From the NCBI GenBank assembly GCA_964247055.1, contig OZ176057.1, positions 6,262,001 to 6,326,000 of the forward strand: 64,000 bases of DNA, read 5' to 3'. The notes beneath the pieces were generated by a model. That model was not told the origin of the DNA. It worked only from the letters and a program-made list of their open reading frames with translations, and ran no database searches. The position numbers and the translations under genes were made by a program. The stretch comes from Paragordius varius. Lineage: Eukaryota; Nematomorpha. Position 1 is the stretch's first letter. Every line of letters begins with the position of its first letter. Shown here piece after piece: positions 38,186 to 49,100 of the stretch.

Positions 38186-39194
38186 TTTACCTATTCGATA
38201 CAAATTAATTTATTTATATCTGAAATAAATATTAAATTTTATTGATTTACATATTCATATGACCAAAACCATTTTTTGTGAACAAAGATATATTATTTTG
38301 TCAAAATTATATTTTTTAATCCAAATACTTAAATTTTATTAAATTATATACAATTAAAAAAGCTTATTAAAATAAATTATACCAAAATAGATTTGGGTTT
38401 TACTAAAAAAAATAAAGCTTTCGAGCATATTTTGCCCAAAAGTTTTAATTTTTTCGCTGAAAATCATTTTTCTCCATTTTTTTAATAAAGATACATAATT
38501 AACCTAAAACAAATAATTATAATTACAGTAAAATTAAAAATTATACGGACAAAACGTAATCTTATAAGGCAAATATTTTTATTTATAAAGAGGACCATAC
38601 TTTTATATACCTTAATATTTCCTATATAAGCTATTTAGTTAGAATTGTAAATGGATTTGACTGGGTTAATAAATATCTTTATTTAACACTTTACCATTTA
38701 AAACAAGGAGTTTAATTGAATTAAATTAAGGTTTAAAAGTATTGTATTTTATATTTTTAGATTTTTACGTTTTGTCTTTATAATTTCAGTTTTTACTTTA
38801 ATACTATATCATACTTAAACCTTTCGTATATATTTCCATATATTTAACCTAAAAATTATCTCAATAAATGCTTTGCATGATCCTATAAATAAAATATAAT
38901 TGGTTTTTATAAATCAAATAAAAACAATTTTAGAATTAAATGAAAACTAGGGCATCTCAATTTAAAGTTAAAATGTCATTAGAACCATTTTATAATTATA
39001 AACCTCTGTAAAATTCAATCAAAAAAAGTGGAATTAATTAATTTGAAACCCTTTTTTAAAAAAAATTGATTAAAGCAAAACAGAATCTACAAAGACTTGT
39101 AATTACAAAACATTAAATGTTAAATCACTTAAAACAATTCAATTTATTGAATAATCTTTCTTATTTATAATTACACACATATGAACGTATTTAT
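38186..39194. other. Convergent intergenic region with a MITE
   Basis: Lies between the 3' ends of ELP6 and MAN1. An AAATAAA site near 38,222 can serve ELP6. A MITE fills 38,524-38,801. Nothing else is recognisable. Confidence 0.5.
38524..38801. mobile_element. MITE, AAATTATACGGACAAAACG family
   Basis: Left end ACAGTAAAATTAAAAATTAT then ACGGACAAAACGTAAT. Right end is the reverse complement type: TTTTTACGTTTTGTCTTTAT then AATTTCAGTTTTTACT. Length about 278 bp, no coding capacity. Confidence 0.7.
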
Positions 39195-39197
39195 TCA
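39190..39197 (-). terminator. MAN1 stop codon overlapping a poly(A) signal
   Basis: The stop TGA (39,197-39,195) shares its last A with AATAAA (39,195-39,190). A very short 3' UTR is implied if this signal is used. Confidence 0.5.
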
Positions 39198-42100
39198 ATA
39201 AATAGTGTTGGGCCTTAGAGGTGCATTTGAGTAATCAGAATCTGGAAAGCGTTCAGAATATCTTTGTGGTCTCAAATATTTCACAGAAACCAAATTTCCT
39301 GCATAAAATATATTATTAATGTTATAAAAACCCTGTTGCATAAAATATAAACCTTTATTTTTATATCGAAAAATATATGTATCTATCTTTTGTGCGCAAG
39401 AAATATAAATCCACAATAAATAGGAGCTTAAAATTTTTTTATAATATATATATGCAATGAAAAAAATGTAATTTTGATAATTTTTAACCTGCAAACCACC
39501 AACCATGTAAAGCTCTGTACGCTTCACCAGCCATTTTACAAGTTTGACATTTCAAGTAAACGCAACCCTAAAGGGATAAAACTGCTTAATAATCAAATTT
39601 ATTATTATATTATTTTGATATATTAATATTCAAGTAAATATATGTAATAAATATGGGCTAATACATTAACTATTAAAAATAAAAATTTGTCAAATCTTAA
39701 TTGAAAATAAATAAGCAAAAATAACCAATTTTGTTTATTATATAGGATATTGTTAATGTTTTAAAACAAAAAAGCAGCATACTTCAGGACTTTGATGATC
39801 AATTACCATATGAACAATTTCAACAGCTGGTCCACATTTGAGTAAGATGGCATTTTTGATTTTTTCAGGCCAATCGTTACCCATTTCCCTGTTACAACAA
39901 TAATAATTTTAAAAAAAATATTTGATAAAATTTATATTTAATATAAGAATATAGTTATTTTTGAATAAAAATATAAGGATTAATAACAGTTAATTTAACA
40001 ACATGCCCAGTAGTTTTTGCTTCAAACTTTATTTTTAATCATTTATGCCATACAATACTTGATAATGATTATATCCTTAATACAAACCCAAAAAAGTTAA
40101 GTTTAAAAAATTACAAATCTTTTTTTTAATTAAGTTTTTTCAAGCCAAACTTAGATATTAGAAAGGCGATTAAAGAAAGAAACTAATTACAAATGTCGAT
40201 TATTAAACATATTCCGTATTTTGAGACATGGGGTAAGGCCCTGAGCTCCAATTTGATTGAGAGTATCGAAAGCTGGTCCTTGCCACAAACAAGAATTCTT
40301 GTTTGAGAAATTATTTTCATTTTTCGGATGATTGTTGGTATTTAGAAAATTATTGTCTTTTTCAGGCAAGAGTCCTTCAATATTATTTTGCTAAAAATAT
40401 ATGAAAAAAAATTTGAGTAAACTATTTGTATGTATATTGGAATATAGCTCTAAATATTTATATTTTTTGCATATACTTGACTTTAGAGAATCATTTAATC
40501 ACTTAAAAAAGGTTTGTGCCAAAATATATATTTATATATATGACTATTTTGCTAGTTTTTTACAATTATTTCATATTTTACGATATTTGGCAACCAATTT
40601 CATCCGGATTTTGGGATAAAAGAAGCATATTAATATATTAAAGAGTTTTGATGAAAAAAACAGAAAATAAATTCAATTATATTACCATATCCATTTACAA
40701 TTGTCATGAGAATATCACATTTTTATTTTATGTTTTAACTCAATTTATAACAATTTTTCGATTAGTTAATTAATCACATTCAAGATTAACATTACAGTAG
40801 AATATTAAATGGGCTAACTTACATCAAAAGTTGTTTGAAAGAAAGCAGCTAAAATAGAAAAGAGCATATCATTGAACAAAAAGGTAAAAAAGTCAAAAAT
40901 TAATACATAATAATTTATGTTGGATTCTCTTATTTATGCCAATAAAATATCTTTTTTTATAATATTTTTTAAAATGGTAAAATCTTTCATAACCGATTAA
41001 AAATAAGGTTAAAAGGTTGACAATTTTTCCAAAAAGTTTTAAATTGGTAATATTTGATAACCGGTATATATAACGCGTAGTCATGTTTTCTGATTAAAAA
41101 AAGTAAATGATAAATATTAAGCTTAAAAAGAAAATCAAACTATTTCATATCTTGATTGTTCTCAGCTTTCTATTTAACTACATAATTATATTATTATATG
41201 ATTGTGTGTACAATTCTTTATTCCCCATTTTGTAACCCAAAATAATTATCAATATTTTTTTTTAAAAATATGTTATCAATATTTTCATAAAAGATAATTA
41301 ATTTTATACGTTTTGTCCTTATTATAATTGTAATTTTACCTTTCTATAACCATTTTTTGACGAGAAAAAAGATAATAATTTTTTTTGGAAAATAAAAGAA
41401 CAAACTTTGAAAGTTGTTTTTGGGGTGTTTGAATTCTGTTGTCGGGTAGTGGTAACCGATGGCAACCAGCGCCAAACATCAAAAGGTTCGCCCGAAATCG
41501 TTTGCGTTTCAAGTCGTAAACGACTTTCATGTTGATTTATTTGATCACAAACACATTCCCATAGCTTTGATTGAGCTTTTCTGAAGGAAAAATATTCGAA
41601 ATTTAAAAAGATAAAATATTTATATATTTTTTTGTAAAGAAATCCATAATTTGTAATATACGTGAAGAAAAATTAAAAAATGATGAATTATATCAGATTC
41701 AATTGTAATCTTTTGTAGGTTATATAGAATAATACTTTATTGCAAAATTCAAGTTAATATGCAAATACTAATCTGTGAAAAGGAAATCCCAAATTTATTA
41801 AAATAAAAAAAATAAAACATAAAAAAATAATAACAAAAAATATTGCGATATCACCTGTTCAAATTTGGATTTTAGGCAGCCAAAAAATATTAAAAATCAA
41901 GTAAAATAAAAACAATAATATAATAAAAATTTATTTTATTTTTTTAATTTACACCACATTCTAGTAATTTAAAAAAGAAACCTATTTTGAGGTGATATAA
42001 GCATATCTTTAACATGAGCCAACGCAACATACCCATAAGGGTAATTTATAGGATCTGCCCTATGCATTCTATCATTTTCTTCAACAAATTCTAATGTTCG

Positions 42101-45100
42101 AAAATATAAAAATAATTTTAAGGAGAAAATTTTAAATGAAAATACAGTAAAAAGTAAAGATTATACGGTGGACAAAATGTAAAAATAAAAAGACAAATAA
42201 ATATTTTTTTCAAAAGACAACCCCATACTATTTAAATATTGAGCTTATTTCAATATAACTGTTTGAAAATGTAAAAATAATTTTAAGGAGAAAATTTTAA
42301 ATGAAAATACAGTAAAAAGTGAAATTATACGGGGAAAATGTAAAATAAATAGAATTTTTAAAAGACAACCTATTTTTTTTTAAATTTAAATCTACCCATA
42401 TAAATGATTTTTTTACAATTAAATTATATGATTAATTGTGTTACCAATATACATCTCTATTCCACACTTTGAAATTTTTAACAATTATTTAAATATAATA
42501 AATTGGTCTTTTTTTACGTGTCCGTATAATTTCCGTTTTTATGGATATTTATATGGCGCATAGTTTAATATTTTTTCAGTATTATTTTATTTTAAAACAA
42601 AAAATTAGTTTTTAAAAATAATATACATTGAAATATAGATAATTTTTAATCTTGTAAAACATATAATTTTATTTGAGGGTAAATTTTGAATTGTTTAAGA
42701 GTAAATTTGAATTGTAAATGGCAGATAATAAAACTTTATTTTATAGAAAATATAAATTAAATTAATATATACCAATAACTTTATGTAGCATTTCGTAAAT
42801 TAGTTCTTGATTTTTGCGCCGTTTTTGAAGGAATGCGAAAAATCCATAACCCAAACTGCCCAAAAGAGTTAAAGCTATAAAATATAAATAAAATATTAAC
42901 TAAAAAATTCATTGTTAGTTATAAAAATGGTTATGAAATCTTTATAAATTAACACAATAGTATATGGTAAATTTTAAAGTTTTTAAATAAATTTTGAATT
43001 CAAAATCAATCAAATTTTTTTAAATCCAAAAGATGCGCATTCATCTATATCCATATTATATTATATAAATTATATAAATGTAATTTTTGTTTAATGTTTT
43101 AAATACTCTATTTTTCCCATTTTTAAGGCTAATAAGTTAGTTTAATCATCCATAATTTTACGCACACTAAACTATATATTTGCAAATATTTCTTTAAAGA
43201 AAATAAAAAAAATTTTAAATAAAGAAATTTGTAAATAAAAAATAAATTAATTACCCAATAAAATGGTCAAAAATTTGCCAAATATAATGGCAAAAATCTT
43301 TGCTATTTTACACCAAAGAGGTGTTTTAGGTTTCAAACATTTTAACCAATACACTTCATGCGGACTGCTTACTGCCATACCAAATTTATCTGAGAGTCTA
43401 AAAATATATCAATATACCATTAACAAAGTGCAAATTCAATCTTGAAATAAATTATGAGTTTTTATGATTAAAAATCACCTAATTTTTTATATATTTTTAA
43501 AAAATGATATTAAAAACAAATAAACTATGCCTCAAAGATATATTTCACGTAATAGAATTATATTACTGCCCAAAACAAAAAAATTATTTTTAAAGGTAAA
43601 TTTGAATTGTTCAAGGGTGAATTTGAACGGTAAATAATTCTCAATTTTTAATATTGTTCATCATTAATTGTAAATTATTTCATTAGTAAAATATTCTCTA
43701 AAAATTAAATATTTTTTTTAAATTTAAAATTAATTTTTTATACAATATACGTTAAATTAAAAAATAAAATGATATTTTTCATACTCAATTCCCCAATGTG
43801 GATTATTGTGAAACATTGCTAGAACAGCCAATAAATAATCATTCAATTCTTGATGAGACGTTTTAGCCTTAAATATATTTGATAAAAAAAAGTTAACAAA
43901 TATAAAAATTTATTTTAATTTTTTCACTAAAATTAATTTTTAAAATACAGTAAAAACTGAAATTATAAGGACAAAACGTAAAATTATAAAGGCAAATATT
44001 TTTTTGAATAATTAAATTTTTCCTTTAAAACTATGTATCTATGATTATATAATAGTGTCTTATATATATCAATATTACATAATTTAATATACAAAATAAT
44101 GAGTTTTATTCAAAAAAAAATCAAGATTAAGTATGGGGTTGTCTTTTGAAAAAACATATTTGTCGTTATAGGTTTTATCCATGTAATTTCAATTTTACTC
44201 AATTTTTACGAATTAATTAATTTAAAAGATATATTAAAAATAAAATTTATCTGAAATAATAGAAAAAATTATTTTAATAATCGATATTATTGGCTTTTAA
44301 ATATAGATGGAATAAAAATTGTTTAAATAAGTAATTTATTACATAAAAAAATTTAAATAATCATTATTAAAAAAATAAATTACATATCGTGATTTTAATT
44401 GCAAAATGATATCGTCAGTTGACATATTCCCAGACATTGAATCTGCACTTTTAAACATTGAACAGGCGTCTTTTCCTTATAATAAAAATATCAAAATCAA
44501 TATTTTAACTTTTTTTAAGCGACCGGTCAAAACCGTATGCATTCGTTTTTTTATACATAAAGCGTTTAAAAAACTAATTTTTAAAAATAAATAAAAATAT
44601 ATACCAGCTTTGTTTGATAAAATAGTATATATAAGGCGAGCAAGCTTGGGTATAACTAAATGGTTTTGTTCTTGTAAACATTTCTATATCCAAAAAAATA
44701 TATTATTTTAAATTAATGAAATGATTTTAATAAAAATGTTTTGATTATAATATATTATACCGTATCCTCCGTCTGACATTGTATGTTTGTTATTTGACCT
44801 AAAAAATTGTATATTATAGATATTAAATAATCCTAAATAAGTATTTATAATTTGATTGTTGCAAAATTCTCGACAAACTACAGTAAAAGTTTTTATAATA
44901 ATTTTGGAATTAAATTATGATATGTGTAAAAAAACTTTTGAAATCTTTTTGCGTCGGTGATTTGGTCCATGATGATTGTGAGTGTGAAATATATTTTTTG
45001 GGGCCTTTAAATTCATTCTTTGTAAAAGCCACAATAAGGAGATAAATTAAGGCTAATGTAAACAGGGCAGTGAGTAATTTCTGAAGAACCGATGGAGTTA

Positions 45101-46088
45101 AAACGATGAAGGAATCGAAAAGCTTTTGTGCAATTGATTTTAGATTGGTGAAAATGTTTGAATTTAAATAATAATTCTGATTATTTCTTCGAGATTTCAG
45201 CTGCCGATTTGAAAAGGAGTAATTATAAGGATCGTTTGGTGTTTTTCTCGTCTGCTTAAAAGATTTATTTCTAATGCCCTCCGGCGTATTGTAATATGAA
45301 TCATCAATATATTCAATTCCATCCTCGTTTTCATAATCGTGTTGGTCTTTTCTAGTACTTGATAGATTTAAACGTTCAAATTTATTTTGTTGAGTAGGAC
45401 TTTGCCTTCTGTAAACACCAGATGATCTATATTTTGGATTTCGGTTCAAATATTCAGAAACATGGTTATAATCCTCATCTTCATTCTCTATTATATTATT
45501 GGTATTTCGTGGAAAATTTGTATCGGAAATATTTTTTTGATAATTTTTTTCGGTATTATTTTTATTAGGTGTTAAACCGCTAATGGTAGAACGAGACCTT
45601 ATGAGTGGATAGGGATTCGAAGTTTCATCTTTGCTATTATCAGATGAACGGCCTATAGTGTTGTGTGGCATTTCCTCTGTCCTGTAATTACTGTTTAATC
45701 TACTAATGTTTAAAAGTTTTTCAGATTTGTTTTTTATAACTTTGTCATTTTTTGGCAAGGGTGTTGGTGGAGAAACGATCGTTTTGGGTTTAGTTTTTGG
45801 CTCAGAATTTTTTTCTAAAGAAAAATTATGGTTTTCATCAATAAGAAGTTTTTTGGTTGATCTAGTTATTCTTGTTTTGACTTGATGCGAATCAACGATA
45901 TTTTCATCACCATATTCATTTATCGGTTGATCAGATAATTGTTCTAAAACGCGTTTAAGTTTTTTCTGGTATAAATTTCGAGTTGTTTGAGTGATAGGTC
46001 CCACATTTTCTCCCAACTCCTTTAGTTTCTTTCTTAATTCCTCGTCCGTTAAACTTTCAATGTTAATTTGATGCGAAGCAGATACCAT
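39195..46088 (-). CDS. LEMD3: Inner nuclear membrane protein MAN1 (LEMD3)
   Basis: Exons, minus strand: 46,088-44,936; 44,683 (or 44,669)-44,605; 44,475-44,384; 43,867-43,785; 43,397-43,255; 42,874-42,773; 42,090-41,982; 41,580-41,406; 40,390-40,191; 39,888-39,783; 39,567-39,489; 39,299-39,195. About 800 residues (human 911). Exon 1 holds the LEM domain near residues 6-48 (SLTDEELRKKLKELGENVGP), a Ser/Asn/Arg-rich linker and TM1 near 336-355. Exon 5 encodes TM2 (KIAKIFAIIFGKFLTILLG). Later exons carry the MSC region (YPYGYVALAHVKDMLISPQ; ETQTISGEPFDVWRW; WQGPAF then LTPCLKIRNMF). The C-terminal RRM/UHM has GCVYLKCQTCKMAGEAYRAL, HGWWFAG and NLVSVKYLRPQRYSERFP. In animals MAN1 binds lamins, BAF and receptor SMADs. 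All joins keep phase except exon 1 to 2, where the acceptor is unsettled. The upstream in-frame Met at 46,178 is less likely, as LEM proteins start close to the domain. Confidence 0.92.
42092..42360. repeat. Direct duplication with MITE ends in a MAN1 intron
   Basis: The block ATAATTTTAAGGAGAAAATT followed by an ACAGTAAAAAGT MITE end occurs twice, near 42,110 and 42,280, about 170 bp apart. The first copy abuts the acceptor side of the exon ending at 42,090. The far MITE end (TTTTTACGTGTCCGTATAAT) is near 42,510. Confidence 0.65.
42555..42725. repeat. Second small intronic repeat family, copy 1
   Basis: Ends in AGGGTAAATTTTGAATTGTT then TAAGAGTAAATTTGAATTGT. Related copies lie at 43,555-43,645 and 48,200-48,470. 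Non-coding and unassigned. Confidence 0.5.
43555..43645. repeat. Second small intronic repeat family, copy 2
   Basis: CTGCCCAAAACAAAAAAATT, then AAATTTGAATTGTTCAAGGG and TGAATTTGAACGG. Shares both parts with 48,200-48,470, where the first is inverted (TTTTTGGGCAGC). Confidence 0.5.
43947..44199. mobile_element. MITE in a MAN1 intron
   Basis: Left end ACAGTAAAAACTGAAATTAT then AAGGACAAAACGTAAAATTA. Right end GGTTGTCTTTTGAAAAAACA then TTTTATCCATGTAATTTCAA. About 253 bp. Confidence 0.75.
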
Positions 46089-46146
46089 AATGTTCAGTGA
46101 ATGAATGATTTGGCGCACCTCAAAAATTATTTTGGTTTGGATTTGA
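46089..46146. promoter_or_regulatory. 58-bp divergent intergenic promoter of MAN1 and PGGT1B
   Basis: Only 58 bp separate the inferred MAN1 start codon (46,088-46,086, minus) and the PGGT1B start (46,147-46,149, plus). Each 5' UTR must therefore reach into the other gene's coding region, or the core promoter lies within coding sequence. No TATA box is obvious. Joint regulation is an inference. Confidence 0.6.
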
Positions 46147-49100
46147 ATGAGTTTAATAAAAGTAATCTCAAATGACAATCTCTACACCGATAAGCTTGTT
46201 AAATTTGTTTTATTTTGCCTTGATAGTTTACCTTTTGATGTCGTTTATGTAGAAAGTAGCAAGTTTTTTTACCTTATTCCTTAGATTAACCATACTCTTT
46301 TTCTGTTTGGGTTCTTTAGCCATCGTAGATAAATTGAATGTTTTGAAAAACCCGAAAAATTATTTCGATTGGATTAAAGGCTTGTACATCTCTTCTCCAC
46401 ATCAAACTGGATTTGCCAGTTCATATCTTTTTACCGATAATTGCGATTCAAACACTCAACCATTATATAATTATACTCATTTAACTATGACTCTTAGTGC
46501 AATATTATCGCTAAAAATCTTGGCGTCTGCCTTTAAAGATCTCAAAAATGATATTGAAACATTTTTAGATTCCATAAAACTTCCAATATTCAATGGTTTA
46601 AAATCGTACGCTCATCCAGATGGCAGGTATAATGTTTTATAAATTTTAATTATATTGCTAACTTTTCTGGATTTTATATAAAAACTTAAAAAAAATAATA
46701 TATCACGCAAAAACTATATGTTTAAAATGCTTCTTTAACGGTTAAGCTAAATCTATCCTTATTACATATCCAGATTAATATATTGCTTTCTAAACTTTAT
46801 TACTTTTTTTCGTAATTGCATTTTGAGGCAGTTATATTCTAGAGCTTAATTTGCCAATATTAACTACTAATTTCAAGGCTGTTTTGGTTAAAATTTAATC
46901 ATAGAACGTATTATAAAAAAAATCAAATTTTTTACTAACCTCTAGTCTTCTGAATTCAAATAGTTCCAGACAGGACTAGCTGATAATAAAATCAATAAAT
47001 ATCAAAAATTTGATGGTATATTGTCATTTAAAAGCTTTTTTAAAGTTAATTATATATAACCATAATATACAATAAATAGTCTTGTTATATTAGCGATATA
47101 TAAATTATTAAAAAAATGAGGCGAAACAGTTTGATGAAGATATTTAACCTTTTTTTAAAAAAATTACTTTTGTATCATGAGCTAAAAAGCTAAATATATC
47201 ATCAATTTGGCATAAGTTAAATATTTTCAAGATATTCATATTTGTCTGTTATAAAAAAATTATGTCTAGTTTTAAAGTTTGTCTGGATAATTACATATTT
47301 TACTGTAAAACTATTCTTAAAGGTTATAAAGTGTTTAATGGTTATATTTTACTTTGTTAAAAATATTTAACATTAGTATTTATTTTTTTCAAGTTTTGGC
47401 CCCATTGTGGTGGAGAGTGAGCGAGATGTCAGATTTATATATTGTGCTTCTGCAATATGTGCCATCTATGACGATTTCACGCATATTGATTCTCAAAAAT
47501 GTATACATTTTATTATGCAATGCTTGGTATATAAATTTATTATATTTAGTTTAAATTATTATATATAAATATTTTAGAGTTTATTTGCTTTCATTTTTAG
47601 GGATGTTTTAAAACTTTATAAAGAATTCTAAAGAAAAATCACTTTTTAATTGGTTTTTAATTTTAGACTATGACCTGAATAATATAGGTGTATTATAAAC
47701 ATCATATTCTAATATTAATAATTGACAGGTTTTTAAAATAAAACAAGGGCTTATTTATTTTATAAATATTGAAAATTGTTTTTCAATTATGTGTATATAT
47801 TGTGCTATATTTTTTTAATAATAATTGGGGAAATATTATTTTTATATTTGTAGACATATGAAGGGGCCTTTGGACAGGTCCCTAACGCTGAAGCACATGG
47901 TATTTAAAAAAATTAATACTTTTAATATTATTAACTTTATAAGCTTACTCTAAATAATATTTAAAAATTATTAAATAAAAAAACTTATATAAAATATATT
48001 TTTTCATCCATATATCTTTTTTAACTTGAATTTTTAAAAAACATTTATAAGTTGCCAAATATGGTAAAATGCTCATAAAATTTTCATATTTTTTAAAAAA
48101 TTTTCATAAAAAAATACTTTCTCTTTTATCATTTGTGTCAGTTTAGTATAAAATTACTATATATATCTTTTGAAATTCAAATTTATTTACCATTGAACAA
48201 TGCAAATCACCCTAAAATAATTTTTGTGTTTTTGGGCAGCTAATATAACTCATTATTATTATAAAATATGTTCTTTTGACATAGTTTATTATTTTTTAGT
48301 ATTATATTAATTTTAAACGTAATTTATTTTGTAAAAGTATATAAAATATAAGTAATTTTTTTAAAAAAACACATGATTTATTTTAGGGTATAATTAAAGT
48401 TTAAGGTTGAATTTAAATTGTTTTAGGGTTATTTAAAGTTTAAGGGTGCTTTTGAACTAAATGGTATATATTACTATTTTTAGGTGGTTCTACATTCTGT
48501 GCCATAGCCAGTTTATATTTATTGCTTCAAAATAATAAAACATCCTTAAAAGTTTCTCAAAACAACTTTGCTTTTATTCAAAACTTTGCGGAACGGTATA
48601 GAAATATAGTGAGATGGTGTTTCATGAGAGCTAATTATTGTAATGGTTTTACGTTTTTGCTTTTTAAATTGTAAATTTTTTGAAAAAAATTAAAAAAAAA
48701 CAATAATATTAAATTGTCTTGAAAAATTCAAATAAAATATTTTATTTTTTTTATATATTGGAATGATATATTTTTATAAACTATTTTTTAGACATATTTG
48801 AAGGATTTAACAATTTATATTAAATTTTATTAAAATGAATTTTTGCTAAAGAAAATTCTTATTAAATTGTTTAGTAAAAATTGAAATTATACGGACAAAA
48901 CGTAAAAATATAAAGACAAATATTTTTTTCTAAAAGACAACCCCATATTTAATATAATGTTTTTCATACAAGCTATAGTTACACTTATAAAATAGAGAAT
49001 TGTGTTAGTCTTATATATTTCTCGCTTTACCAATTAAAACAACGAATTATATTGATATAATTCTAGATTTAAAAAAATGGTTGTCTTTGAAAAAAATATT

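Noticed and set aside
40401-40619. 72-codon plus-strand frame between MAN1 exons
   Set aside because: AT-rich intronic sequence on the opposite strand with no protein signature.
44406-44594. 62-codon plus-strand open frame
   Set aside because: It is antisense to a MAN1 exon (44,475-44,384) with good phase and splice sites.
47354-47554. Plus-strand frame with LAPLWWRVSEM
   Set aside because: Wrong frame of PGGT1B exon 3; the correct frame gives SERDVRFIYCASAIC.
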